Below are positions 8,455 through 15,695 of a stretch of DNA of 64,000 nt, piece by piece. The stretch is from Armatimonadota bacterium (GTDB taxonomy: Bacteria > Armatimonadota > HRBIN16), in contig BPGT01000001.1 in the NCBI GenBank assembly GCA_026003175.1, positions 1,154,839 to 1,218,838 of the forward strand. Reading direction: 5' to 3'. The position numbers and the translations under genes are program-made. Under the pieces are notes generated by a model, which saw only the letters and a list, made by a program, of their open reading frames with translations, was not told the DNA's origin and ran no database searches. How positions within the stretch are numbered: position 1 is the first letter of the stretch; every line of letters starts with the position of its first letter.

Positions 8455-8483
8455 TTGACAACGACACAGAGATGTCCTATAGT
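8455..8483 (+). promoter_or_regulatory. Strong sigma70-type promoter with no obvious gene
   Basis: TTGACA (8455-8460) and TATAGT (8478-8483) are separated by exactly 17 bases. The first downstream open frame starts at ATG 8524 and stops after 29 codons (MRWRKDYLNGVWARYPYGVA and then CGAGELVEQ), without a good ribosome site. It could drive a small RNA, a very short protein, or the remains of a lost gene. Confidence 0.5.
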
Positions 8484-8720
8484 GTAAGCGGTAGTGCAAC
8501 TCTCGTCGTGTGACGAAATCCCCATGCGGTGGCGCAAGGACTACCTGAACGGTGTCTGGGCGCGCTATCCGTATGGCGTGGCGTGCGGTGCGGGTGAATT
8601 GGTAGAGCAGTAGAAGCCGCTAGAGGGTGGCAGCTGGGCGACGAGTGCTCTGTATCTGCAGGGCATTTCGCTGGTGCGTCGAAACAGAGTGGCATCACTT
8701 TGACCCGTTGGGCAGGAGAA

Positions 8721-8820
8721 ACCTAACCCCCCCCCTGCCCCCCTTCCCTACAAAGGAAAGGGGGTGTCCGACGCGCGGCTCCCCTCTCCTCGCAGGAGAG
8801 GGGAAGGGGGAGAGGTTGAC
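8721..8820. repeat. Palindromic CCCTCTCC/GGAGAGGG repeat, family C (long copy)
   Basis: Two hairpins are visible: CCCCTTCCCTACAAAGGAAA, extending into GGGG, and CCCCTCTCCTCGCAGGAGAG, extending into GGG. AGAGGTT follows. The second is closely similar to the block at 37640-37660 (CCTCGCAGGAGAGAGGTT). Confidence 0.55.
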
Positions 8821-9027
8821 TAACCAGGCAGCGCGGAAGTGATGAGGAATATGTCGGCATCAGTGGTCAGCCGCAACCTAGTTGACGTGTTCGGGGTGTT
8901 GCGGTATCAGCAGGGCAGTGCGGAAACGTCGTGGAGGTGGGAGTGGCAGGAAAGAAAGCGAGGAGTCTATTGGTATTCTGTCATAGTAATGGGATTTTTG
9001 TGGTTGCTAGTGGCTCAAACTTGTTTT

Positions 9028-9084
9028 TGTCATACTGAACGAAGGGGTGCATCTCGGAGATTCTTCGCTTCGCTCAGAATGACA
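9028..9084. repeat. Dispersed inverted-repeat element, family B (best copy)
   Basis: This 57-base element has near-perfect terminal inverted repeats, TGTCATACTGAACGAAG and CTTCGCTCAGAATGACA, around GGGTGCATCTCGGAGATT. It resembles a miniature inverted-repeat element or REP-type sequence. A related copy in the opposite orientation lies at 51180-51231. Confidence 0.55.
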
Positions 9085-9126
9085 GTTTGGTGAGACAATT
9101 TGCTACCATCCGAGAATCAGATTATC

Positions 9127-9155
9127 TTGAAGTACTTGCCGATATATGCTATAGT
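9127..9155 (+). promoter_or_regulatory. Promoter of the SIMPL-domain gene
   Basis: TTGAAG (9127-9132) and TATAGT (9150-9155) are spaced by 17 bases, 62 bases upstream of the ATG at 9217. Confidence 0.55.
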
Positions 9156-9216
9156 AAGCAAGGAGATACATCCCTTCACCCCATTACTTCCCAATGGAGG
9201 AGTCAGGAGGCACGCG

Positions 9217-9993
9217 ATGAGGCACACATTCATGCTGACACTGGGCATTGCCCTGCTTCTCGGCATCGTCCAGCAGCCCTCTTTCCCCCAGGCGGGCACG
9301 CCGATCACCGCGTCGGCGGTAGGCGAAGCCAAAGCTTCACCAGACCGTGTCACCGTCTACTTTACCCTGTATGGGCAGGGACAGACCCTCGTCGAAGCAC
9401 GTCAGGCGGTACGCAACCTTCTGCAGCGGGTCACGGCGCGACTGGCTTCCTTTGGCGTAGACAAGCGGTTGCTAAAAGAGGAGGTATCGGAACTGGTTCC
9501 CTCGGTACAGGCTGGCTCGGTAACGGTAGAAGCGACGCCTGCCGCCTCTCAGCGACACTACGAGGCTTCCATCAGCTATAGCCTGCAGATGCCCGTCAGC
9601 GAGGAGAGACTGGACCGGCTGTTCCAAATACTGGACGCGCTAAGCGAGTACACCACTCGCCCGGGCACGGTGACCGGCACGGGAGGTTACGGCGGTGGCT
9701 TTGGCAGCATCGGTGCCACGCCTGCCTATCAGAACATCTACGTAGAGTTTCGCGTGCAGGATATGGAGCGTCTCAAGCAACAGGCGGTGCAGGATGGTGT
9801 GGCAAAAGCGCGTAAGATGGCGGAGACCGCCGCGAAACAGATGGGCAAGCGACAGGTGAAGATGGTGCGTCTGAACATCAACGACCCGGGCACCAGCCTG
9901 TGGCAAGCCAGTATGGGATACACCCCCGGTAGTATCAAATGGCAGCCCCTGCGGATATACATACAGGTGAATGCCACTTTCCACGCTCAGTAG
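9217..9993 (+). CDS. SIMPL-domain (DUF541) exported protein
   Basis: 258 residues. An N-terminal signal peptide (RHTFMLTLGIALLLGIVQQ) is followed by the SIMPL pattern: ITASAVGEAKASPDRVTVYF, an NLLQRVTARLASFGVDK helix, a tyrosine-rich strand (YEASISYSLQMPV) and the C-terminal KQQAVQDGVAKARKMAETAA helix. A glycine-rich insertion (GTVTGTGGYGGGFGSIG) lies near residues 150-166. The family is periplasmic or exported and its role is not defined. The start at 9217 has GGAGG/AGGAGG upstream; the in-frame ATG at 9100 would precede the signal peptide with 39 unlikely residues. tlyA follows after five bases. Confidence 0.85.
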   Translation: MRHTFMLTLGIALLLGIVQQPSFPQAGTPITASAVGEAKASPDRVTVYFTLYGQGQTLVEARQAVRNLLQRVTARLASFGVDKRLLKEEVSELVPSVQAGSVTVEATPAASQRHYEASISYSLQMPVSEERLDRLFQILDALSEYTTRPGTVTGTGGYGGGFGSIGATPAYQNIYVEFRVQDMERLKQQAVQDGVAKARKMAETAAKQMGKRQVKMVRLNINDPGTSLWQASMGYTPGSIKWQPLRIYIQVNATFHAQ

Positions 9994-9998
9994 AACGG

Positions 9999-10718
9999 AT
10001 GCGCTTGGACAAGTGTCTGGTAGAACGGGGGCTGGTGGAGAGCCGTGAGAAGGCACAGGAGCTGATTCGCGCGGGTGAGGTGCTGGTGGATGGTCAGGTG
10101 GTGACCAAACCTGCCGCACCGGTTCACCCGGAAAGCGTGATTACTCTGCTGCGCCAGCCGAAGTATGTGGGACGCGGAGGCGAGAAGCTGGAAGCCGCGC
10201 TCCGGCACTGGGAACTCCCTGTGCACGGGCTGGTGTGTGCCGACGTGGGCGCGTGTACAGGAGGCTTTACCGACTGCCTGCTGCAACACGGCGCGGCAAA
10301 GGTGTATGCGATTGAGGCAGGGCATGGGCAGCTGCACCCTCGCCTGCGCGAGCACCCCCGAGTGGTATCGCTCGAAAACACCGATGCCCGCACTCTCAGC
10401 ACACTGCCGGAACAGGTGAATCTGGTTGTGGTGGATGTCTCCTTCGTTTCCCTAAAGCAGGTACTGCCCGGTTTGTTCCGCTGGCTGGATGAAGACGGCG
10501 AAGTGTGGGCATTGTTGAAACCGCAGTTTGAGGCTCCACACCTCACGAAGAATGGGGTGATGCGCTCGGCACAGGTGCGTGAGCGAATCTTGCAGGAGTT
10601 TGTCACGTGGTGCAGACAACAGGGCTGGACAGTACTGGACGCCTTTGAGTGTCCAGTAGCAGGCGAGGAAGGCAACCGCGAGTTCTGGCTGCGCTTGCGT
10701 GAGGGAAGGCGTTTGTGA
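9999..10718 (+). CDS. tlyA: TlyA-family rRNA 2'-O-methyltransferase / hemolysin-like protein
   Basis: 239 residues. The N-terminal S4 RNA-binding domain reads MRLDKCLVERGLVESREKA then LIRAGEVLVDGQVVTKPA. An FtsJ-type methyltransferase follows with KYVGRGGEKLEAAL, the SAM-binding DVGACTGGFTDCLLQ (the family usually has DVGASTGGFTDCLLQ), VVDVSFVSL and LLKPQFEA. TlyA methylates 16S/23S rRNA in the bacteria where it has been tested. The start at 9999 lies five bases after the SIMPL stop without its own ribosome site, suggesting coupling. The rpmH promoter overlaps the 3' end. Confidence 0.92.
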   Translation: MRLDKCLVERGLVESREKAQELIRAGEVLVDGQVVTKPAAPVHPESVITLLRQPKYVGRGGEKLEAALRHWELPVHGLVCADVGACTGGFTDCLLQHGAAKVYAIEAGHGQLHPRLREHPRVVSLENTDARTLSTLPEQVNLVVVDVSFVSLKQVLPGLFRWLDEDGEVWALLKPQFEAPHLTKNGVMRSAQVRERILQEFVTWCRQQGWTVLDAFECPVAGEEGNREFWLRLREGRRL

Positions 10719-10724
10719 TATAAT
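10695..10724 (+). promoter_or_regulatory. Promoter of the rpmH-rnpA-yidD-yidC-jag operon
   Basis: TTGCGT (10695-10700) and a perfect TATAAT (10719-10724) are 18 bases apart. The -35 box lies inside the tlyA coding end and the -10 directly follows its stop. The rpmH start is 28 bases downstream. Confidence 0.65.
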
Positions 10725-10752
10725 TCCCTGTTGACGGAGGAAAGCAAGAGGC

Positions 10753-10920
10753 ATGAAACGTACCTATCAACCGAATAATCGTCATCGGCGCAAGGTGCAC
10801 GGTTTTCGCGCCCGTATGCGCACGAAAGACGGGCGTAACGTGCTGAAGCGACGCCGTTTGAAAGGTCGTCATCGGCTGACGGTATCGGATACCTGCCGCC
10901 ATTTCGGTCCGGAACACTGA
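10753..10920 (+). CDS. rpmH: 50S ribosomal protein L34
   Basis: 55 residues, beginning [20 protein letters not shown] and continuing [22 protein letters not shown], which is unmistakable L34. Most L34 proteins are 44-47 residues; this one carries about ten extra C-terminal residues ([13 protein letters not shown] region). ACGGAGGAAAG precedes the ATG. It is the first gene of the classical rpmH-rnpA-yidD-yidC-jag block and follows the promoter at 10695-10724. dnaA is not next to it. Confidence 0.95.
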   Translation: MKRTYQPNNRHRRKVHGFRARMRTKDGRNVLKRRRLKGRHRLTVSDTCRHFGPEH

Positions 10921-10936
10921 CAACGAGGAAAAGCCT

Positions 10937-11287
10937 GTGCTTCCCCGCCATGAGCGTCTTCGCCGGCGCAAGGACTTTCTTGCATGTTATCAAGATGGCA
11001 AGGCGTACGCTCAGGCGCATTTAGTGCTGTACGTGCGCCCGCAGCCGGGCGGGCGCAGATTCGGCTTTGTGGTGGGTAAAAAGGTGGGGAAAGCGGTAGT
11101 GCGCAACCGGGTCAAGCGACGACTGCGGGCAGCGTGCCGAGAGTGTTTGCCTAACCTGAGCAACGGCTTCGATGCCGTGTTCGTCGCCCGCAAAAACGCT
11201 GGCGAAGTGGACTATCACCAGCTGCTGCGGGAGATGCAGAATCTCTTTCGTAGCGCGAAGGTGTGGAAAGAGAGTGGAGGGGTATGA
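10937..11287 (+). CDS. rnpA: Ribonuclease P protein component
   Basis: 116 residues from a GTG start with GAGGA upstream. [18 protein letters not shown] at the N-terminus, [20 protein letters not shown] then [10 protein letters not shown] form the conserved RNR motif helix of RnpA. The protein binds the catalytic RNase P RNA for tRNA 5' maturation. It is 16 bases after rpmH, and its stop overlaps the yidD start in an ATGA arrangement. Confidence 0.95.
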   Translation: MLPRHERLRRRKDFLACYQDGKAYAQAHLVLYVRPQPGGRRFGFVVGKKVGKAVVRNRVKRRLRAACRECLPNLSNGFDAVFVARKNAGEVDYHQLLREMQNLFRSAKVWKESGGV

Positions 11288-11541
11288 CCGCGCCACACCC
11301 TACACTGTGGCAGAAGACTTTAGTCGGCATGATTCGGCTTTATCAACGTGTGTCGCGCTTCACTCCGCCTGTGTGCCGCTTCACCCCGACCTGCTCGGAA
11401 TATACTGCACAGGCGATACTTGAGCATGGCGTGCTGCACGGGCTGTGGCTGGGGGTGCGACGCATCCTGCGTTGCCACCCTTTTTCGCCCGGCGGATACG
11501 ACCCGGTGCCCCCGCGCTCACCTCGCGAGCGCCAGCAGTGA
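11284..11541 (+). CDS. yidD: Membrane protein insertion efficiency factor YidD
   Basis: 85 residues. [37 protein letters not shown] and [20 protein letters not shown] carry the family's three conserved cysteines and the [12 protein letters not shown] ending. YidD sits at the inner membrane face and aids YidC-dependent insertion. The ATG overlaps the rnpA stop (ATGA), so translation is probably coupled. The longer in-frame reading from 11263 lies within rnpA. Confidence 0.93.
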   Translation: MTAPHPTLWQKTLVGMIRLYQRVSRFTPPVCRFTPTCSEYTAQAILEHGVLHGLWLGVRRILRCHPFSPGGYDPVPPRSPRERQQ

Positions 11542-11644
11542 GGTTCGGGCTGAAGCGGGCGCGTCGAACTTCCGTCGTGGCGGAGGTGTCGTTATACTCG
11601 GTGACATCCGGTAAAAAACAGTCTTACAGGAGAGGTCAGTTCCG

Positions 11645-12925
11645 TTGAGAACGTTATCGCTTGCATTACTACTTCTGCTGTCGTGGCTCGCGGTGCCGGT
11701 TCTGGCACAACCCCCGCAACCATCGCCCGATGCCGTGCTTCTCCAAGCGCAACAGAACGAGGAGCAGGGCAAGCTTCCCGAAGCCGAAAAGCTTTACCGG
11801 CAGGCGATTGAGCAGGCAGGTTCCGGTCCGCTGGCTGCCGAGGCACAACTGCGGTTGGCTGCCCTGTATATGCGCAAGATGGAGCGATATGACGACGCGC
11901 TCAAAATCTACGAGGAACTGATCAAGCAGTACCGCACCGGCGAAATTGCTGCGGAGGCGGTGCTGCGCATCGGCGAGCTATACGAACTGCGTATGCAGAA
12001 GGCGACCAGCGACAAAGAGCGCAACGATTTCGAGCAGAAAGCACTGACCTTCTACCGTCGGCTGGAGAATGAGTTTCGGGACACCTCGGTGGCTAAGGGC
12101 GAGGGCAAACAACGGCTGGACGCTATGCTACGCCGTATCGATGAGCGCAACCGTAACCACCCTGCTTACCGCTTCTGGGATATTCTGGTCGCGCTGACGG
12201 GCAGGCAGCCGTGGCTCAGCTACTGGGTAGCCATTGTGCTGTTCACGCTGATTGTCATGGCACTGCTTACCCCACTACGTCTGGCGTGGTTCCGCTCCTT
12301 CCGCGAGATGAAGAAACTGGAGCCAGAGGTCAAGCGCCTGCGCGAACGGTACAAGGGTCAGGAGCTAAATGAGAAGATTATGGAGCTGTACAAGCAGCAC
12401 AAAGTGAACCCTGCCGCCGGTTGCTTGCCCATGCTTATCCAGATGCCCATCCTCATCTACCTGTACTACACCATCCGCCTGTACGAGTATCAGTTCAGTA
12501 AAGGCTACTTCCTGTGGATTAACCCATGGATGGCGGAGAAGTTCCCGGGCATTGTGGGGGCGAATCTGGGACAGCACGACCTGCCCTTGCTTATTCTATA
12601 TGCTATCAGCCTATACATTACCCAACGGCTCACCCCCGTCAGCGATCCCGCGCAGGCGGAACAGATGAAGATGACCTCGCTGTTCATGACGGTGTTCATG
12701 TTATACATGATGTACAGCTGGCACTTTCCGTCGGCGTTCGTGCTATACTGGTTCCTTTCCAATATCCTGATGACCGTCCAGCAGCTTCGCTATATGAAAC
12801 TGGAACCGGTGACTACACCGCCTGCCGAAGAGATGGCGAAAGCGCCCGAGCCTGTGCCCGCAGCAACTGCTGCTAGCAACCCGGGTAAAAATCACCATAC
12901 ACGCAAGCCTCGCCGCAGAAGGTAA
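11645..12925 (+). CDS. yidC: YidC/Oxa1 membrane protein insertase with N-terminal TPR domain
   Basis: 426 residues from a TTG start preceded by AGGAGAGG. A signal peptide (about 1-21) leads into tetratricopeptide-like helices from about 28 to 165 (NEEQGKLPEAEKLYRQAIEQ, YDDALKIYEELIKQY). The conserved insertase core runs from about 188 to 395: LTPLRLAWFRSFREMKKL with the hydrophilic-groove arginine, HKVNPAAGCLPMLIQMPILI, and FPSAFVLYWFLSNILMTVQQ. A basic tail ends RKPRRRR, like tails that contact the ribosome. The TPR block replaces the beta-sandwich periplasmic domain of proteobacterial YidC, which is unusual. Confidence 0.93.
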   Translation: MRTLSLALLLLLSWLAVPVLAQPPQPSPDAVLLQAQQNEEQGKLPEAEKLYRQAIEQAGSGPLAAEAQLRLAALYMRKMERYDDALKIYEELIKQYRTGEIAAEAVLRIGELYELRMQKATSDKERNDFEQKALTFYRRLENEFRDTSVAKGEGKQRLDAMLRRIDERNRNHPAYRFWDILVALTGRQPWLSYWVAIVLFTLIVMALLTPLRLAWFRSFREMKKLEPEVKRLRERYKGQELNEKIMELYKQHKVNPAAGCLPMLIQMPILIYLYYTIRLYEYQFSKGYFLWINPWMAEKFPGIVGANLGQHDLPLLILYAISLYITQRLTPVSDPAQAEQMKMTSLFMTVFMLYMMYSWHFPSAFVLYWFLSNILMTVQQLRYMKLEPVTTPPAEEMAKAPEPVPAATAASNPGKNHHTRKPRRRR

Positions 12926-12955
12926 ACCAAGAGGAAAAGGAGGATGGTGGAATCT

Positions 12956-13615
12956 ATGACCGACAACACTCCCACGCAGAGCGTGGAAGCCACAGGACGC
13001 ACGATAGAGGAGGCAAAAGAGAAAGCCCTGCAACTGCTTCAAGTCACCGAGGACCAGGTGGAGTGGGAGATACTGGACGAAGGCTCTCGTGGTATCTTTG
13101 GCGTGCTGGGTTCCACACCGGCGCGCGTACGGGCAACGCTCAAAACGGCAGTGAAACAGGCTCCCTCTGAAGAATCGGAGCGCAAAGTGATGGCGGTAGT
13201 CAACGCCGCGCTACGAGCCAGCGGGCTGGCGGTGAAAGCCATCAAACGCGACAGCTACGACTGTTATGTGGAGCTGGAGCTGGTAGGAAGAGATGCTCAA
13301 CGGTTCGCCGGTCCACAGCTGGACGCCCTGCAGTACGTGCTGAACATCATCATCAATAAACGCTATGATAAGACCACCCGCGTGCTTCTCGACGTAGGCG
13401 ATTATCGCAAACAACGCGCTGAAAAACTGCGGCGGATGGCGCTGGAAATCGCCAAACAGGTGAAGGAACGCGGCGAGGAAGCGGTTCTTGACCCGTTAAA
13501 CGCTATCGAACGGCGCATCATTCATCATACGCTGATGAACGACCCCGACGTATATACCTACAGCGAGGGGGAAGAGCCCGAGAGGCGCGTGGTTATCTCC
13601 CCGCGTAAACAGTAA
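12956..13615 (+). CDS. jag: RNA-binding protein Jag/KhpB
   Basis: 219 residues. The N-terminal Jag_N domain reads SVEATGRTIEEAKEKALQLL to EWEILDEGSRGIFGVLG. A KH domain follows (GPQLDALQYVLNIIINK) and then an R3H domain (RRMALEIAKQVKERGEEAVL to NAIERRIIHHTLMND). It is known as a partner of KhpA in RNA binding and is usually encoded next to yidC, as here. AAAGGAGG at 12936-12943 is flush with an in-frame ATG at 12944, so the ATG at 12956 is the more likely start, though its spacing (12) is long. Confidence 0.92.
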   Translation: MTDNTPTQSVEATGRTIEEAKEKALQLLQVTEDQVEWEILDEGSRGIFGVLGSTPARVRATLKTAVKQAPSEESERKVMAVVNAALRASGLAVKAIKRDSYDCYVELELVGRDAQRFAGPQLDALQYVLNIIINKRYDKTTRVLLDVGDYRKQRAEKLRRMALEIAKQVKERGEEAVLDPLNAIERRIIHHTLMNDPDVYTYSEGEEPERRVVISPRKQ

Positions 13616-13621
13616 CCGCCG

Positions 13622-13999
13622 ATGCTGCAGCTGACCGGCCGGGTGAAAGGCGTGGGTACCGACATCGTGGCGCTCCAGCGAATCGCTGAAGTGTGCGAGC
13701 GACACCCACGCTTTCCGCATCGCATCCTCACCGATGCCGAATATGCCTACTGTCAGCAGGGCAAGAAGAGCTTCCTGCAACACCTCGCCGGACGTTTTGC
13801 TGCCAAGGAGGCAATCATCAAGGCGCTGGGACATAAGGTTCCCTGGCGCGAGATGGAGATATTGAATCATCCTTCCGGTCAGCCCTATGTGATTCTGACC
13901 GGTGAGGCGGCGGAGCGCGCTCAAGGAGGGAAGATACATGTGAGCATTGCGCACGAACCCACCTTCGCCATCGCGATAGCCATCTGGGAGGGTGAGTGA
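13622..13999 (+). CDS. acpS: Holo-[acyl-carrier-protein] synthase
   Basis: 125 residues. VKGVGTDIVALQRIAEV carries the Mg2+-binding Asp, and FLQHLAGRFAAKEAIIKAL carries the catalytic Glu/Lys of the 4'-phosphopantetheinyl transferase fold. HVSIAHEPTFAIAIAI is the usual C-terminal strand, with SIAHE where many members have SISHE. It activates acyl carrier protein for fatty-acid synthesis. It starts six bases after jag and ends one base before purN, so it continues the same operon. Confidence 0.93.
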   Translation: MLQLTGRVKGVGTDIVALQRIAEVCERHPRFPHRILTDAEYAYCQQGKKSFLQHLAGRFAAKEAIIKALGHKVPWREMEILNHPSGQPYVILTGEAAERAQGGKIHVSIAHEPTFAIAIAIWEGE

Positions 14000-14000
14000 G

Positions 14001-14639
14001 ATGTCCATTCGCATCGCCATTCTCGTATCGGGGCATGGGCGGGGCTCCAACATGGCAGCGATTATCGATGCCTGCCAGCGCGGGGAGATAGATGGGCAGG
14101 TGGTGCTGGTTATTGGCACGCGCAGTGAAGCCCCCGCCCTGCAACGTGCTGCCGAAAGGGGTGTTCGCACCCGCGTGATTTCACCACGCAACCTCAGCGA
14201 GGATGATTATGCTCAGCGGTTGCTGCGTGCACTGGATGAGGCGCGGGTGGACCTTGTGTGCCTTGCCGGTTACATGCGCTTGCTACCTGTGCCTGTCGTC
14301 CAGGCGTACACAGGCAGGGTGATGAACATCCATCCTGCTCTACTGCCCCTCTTTGGCGGCAAGGGCATGTACGGCGAGCATGTGCATCAGGCAGTGCTGG
14401 AATCAGGCATGAAAGTATCGGGCTGTACCGTACATTTTGTGGACGAGCATTACGACACCGGACCGATTATCGTGCAACGATGCGTGCCTGTGGAAGAGGA
14501 TGACACTTGGGAGACCCTCGCCGCGCGAGTGCTGGTGCAGGAGCACCAGGCGTACGTGCAGGCGGTGAAGCTGTTCGCGGAGGGACGCTTGCGCATCGAA
14601 GGACGACGAGTGCGCATTCTGCCCCCACCATCACCATAA
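14001..14639 (+). CDS. purN: Phosphoribosylglycinamide formyltransferase
   Basis: 212 residues. IAILVSGHGRGSNMAAIIDA is the N-terminal phosphate-binding loop of GAR transformylase. The catalytic Asn-His-Asp set is in MNIHPALLPLF and HYDTGPIIVQRCVPV. GYMRLLPVPVVQAY supports the assignment. It uses 10-formyl-THF in step three of purine synthesis. GGGAGG at 13985-13990 selects the ATG at 14001 over a GTG at 13992. Between GNxHPALLP and SGCTVHFV the loop reads GGKGMYGEHVHQAVL, as in genuine PurN. Confidence 0.94.
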   Translation: MSIRIAILVSGHGRGSNMAAIIDACQRGEIDGQVVLVIGTRSEAPALQRAAERGVRTRVISPRNLSEDDYAQRLLRALDEARVDLVCLAGYMRLLPVPVVQAYTGRVMNIHPALLPLFGGKGMYGEHVHQAVLESGMKVSGCTVHFVDEHYDTGPIIVQRCVPVEEDDTWETLAARVLVQEHQAYVQAVKLFAEGRLRIEGRRVRILPPPSP

Positions 14640-14653
14640 GAAGGAGAGCCATC

Positions 14654-15550
14654 ATGCTGGAAAAACGTGCTTTGGGCAACACCGGCTTACAAGTGACCTT
14701 CATCGGCTTTGGCGCACTGGAAATCGGACGTGATTGGGGATTAGGCAACGCCGAGCAACGCCGCCGCCCCGCCGAGGAAGAAGCGGGCAGAACGCTGAAC
14801 GCGGTACTGGATATGGGCATCAACCTGATAGACACCGCCCGCGCTTACCACGAGAGCGAGGCGCGCATTGGCAAGTACATCTCGCACCGACGGGCGGAAT
14901 ACGTGTTGTGCAGTAAATGCGGCGAGCACAGCGACGACCCACGCACCTATTACGATTTCTCCTATCGCGCGGTGGCAGAATCCATCGACCTCAGCCTGCG
15001 CCTGCTACGTACCGAGGTGATAGACGTGATGCAGATTCACTTCGGACCTGAACCGCAGAAGGTACTGGATGAGGGTGAGACTCTGCGCGCCATGCGCGAG
15101 GCGCAAGCGGCGGGGAAAGTGCGCTTCTTAGGCGCGTCGCCAGGCATGGATGTGCTGGAGCGTTGCATCGAATCAGGAGACTTTCAGGTGCTGCAAATCG
15201 GCTACAGCCTGCTGGATCAGAACGCACACGACCTGATTACCCGTGCGCACGAGAAGGGTATTGGCGTGCTTATCCGCAGCGGGCTGGCAGCAGGATGGCT
15301 TACCCCACGGGCTTTGACCGTGCCAGCCGAACAGCGTCCGCCAAAGGTGCAGAGGTTGCTGGAACTATGCAAGGGCGACGCAGAACTACTTCACGCACTG
15401 GCTCTGCATTTTCTGCACCGACATCCCGGCATCAGCTCGGTGCTCATCGGCACACGGCGGGCAGAGAATCTGCAGAGGAACATCGAACTGCTACAGCGTC
15501 CAGTGGATGAAAGCCTGCTGCAGGAGGCGATGGATATCGGAAAAGAATAG
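14654..15550 (+). CDS. Aldo/keto reductase family oxidoreductase
   Basis: 298 residues. EKRALGNTGLQVTFIGFGAL is followed by INLIDTARAYHESEARIGKY, containing the catalytic Asp and Tyr. LLRTEVIDVMQIHFG contributes the His, and HPGISSVLIGTRRAENLQRN is the NADP-site C-terminal strand. The sequence resembles AKRs encoded near sugar-utilisation genes; no substrate can be read from it. AAGGAGAGCCATC precedes the ATG, 14 bases after purN. Several in-frame codons upstream overlap purN and are unlikely to be used. Confidence 0.88.
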   Translation: MLEKRALGNTGLQVTFIGFGALEIGRDWGLGNAEQRRRPAEEEAGRTLNAVLDMGINLIDTARAYHESEARIGKYISHRRAEYVLCSKCGEHSDDPRTYYDFSYRAVAESIDLSLRLLRTEVIDVMQIHFGPEPQKVLDEGETLRAMREAQAAGKVRFLGASPGMDVLERCIESGDFQVLQIGYSLLDQNAHDLITRAHEKGIGVLIRSGLAAGWLTPRALTVPAEQRPPKVQRLLELCKGDAELLHALALHFLHRHPGISSVLIGTRRAENLQRNIELLQRPVDESLLQEAMDIGKE

Positions 15551-15629
15551 TAGTACATGACCACACACGATTATTTGGACAATGAGTAGAGCAGTTCCGC
15601 TCGCCCGTCCTTCTGTAGATGCACCCTTC

Positions 15630-15672
15630 CGGTTGCGTGCCCTGGCGCGGGCTAAAGCCTGCGGTTACAATC
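15630..15672. repeat. Dispersed repeat fragment, family D
   Basis: The stretch GGCGCGGGCTAAAGCCTGCG followed by GTTACAA resembles CTGAAGGCTGCGGCTACAA at about 4810-4830. Both are in non-coding DNA. The core contains the palindrome GGCTAAAGCC. Only two copies were noted, so the grouping is tentative. Confidence 0.3.
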
Positions 15673-15695
15673 GATGAAAGGTGAAGGGCTATCTA

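Larger units (their letters stand above)
8253..9216. other. 964-base gene-free, repeat-rich stretch
   Basis: No conventional gene is supported. The stretch contains a family A repeat (8410-8433), a near-perfect promoter (8455-8483) leading to a 29-codon open frame, a long CCCCTCTCC-type block (8721-8820), a family B element (9028-9084) and the promoter of the SIMPL gene (9127-9155). An open frame at 8839-9093 overlaps the family B element and has no protein-like features. Confidence 0.5.

Noticed and set aside
8721-8820. Possible CRISPR array or repeat cluster
   Set aside because: The palindromic units are unevenly spaced, have no unique equal-length spacers, and occur singly elsewhere in the window.
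8839-9093. 84-codon open frame in the repeat-rich gap
   Set aside because: It runs through a family B repeat, lacks a ribosome site and has no recognisable protein features.
10124-11020. 298-codon minus-strand open frame across tlyA, rpmH and rnpA
   Set aside because: It covers three well-supported genes on the other strand and its translation looks like a GC-rich shadow.
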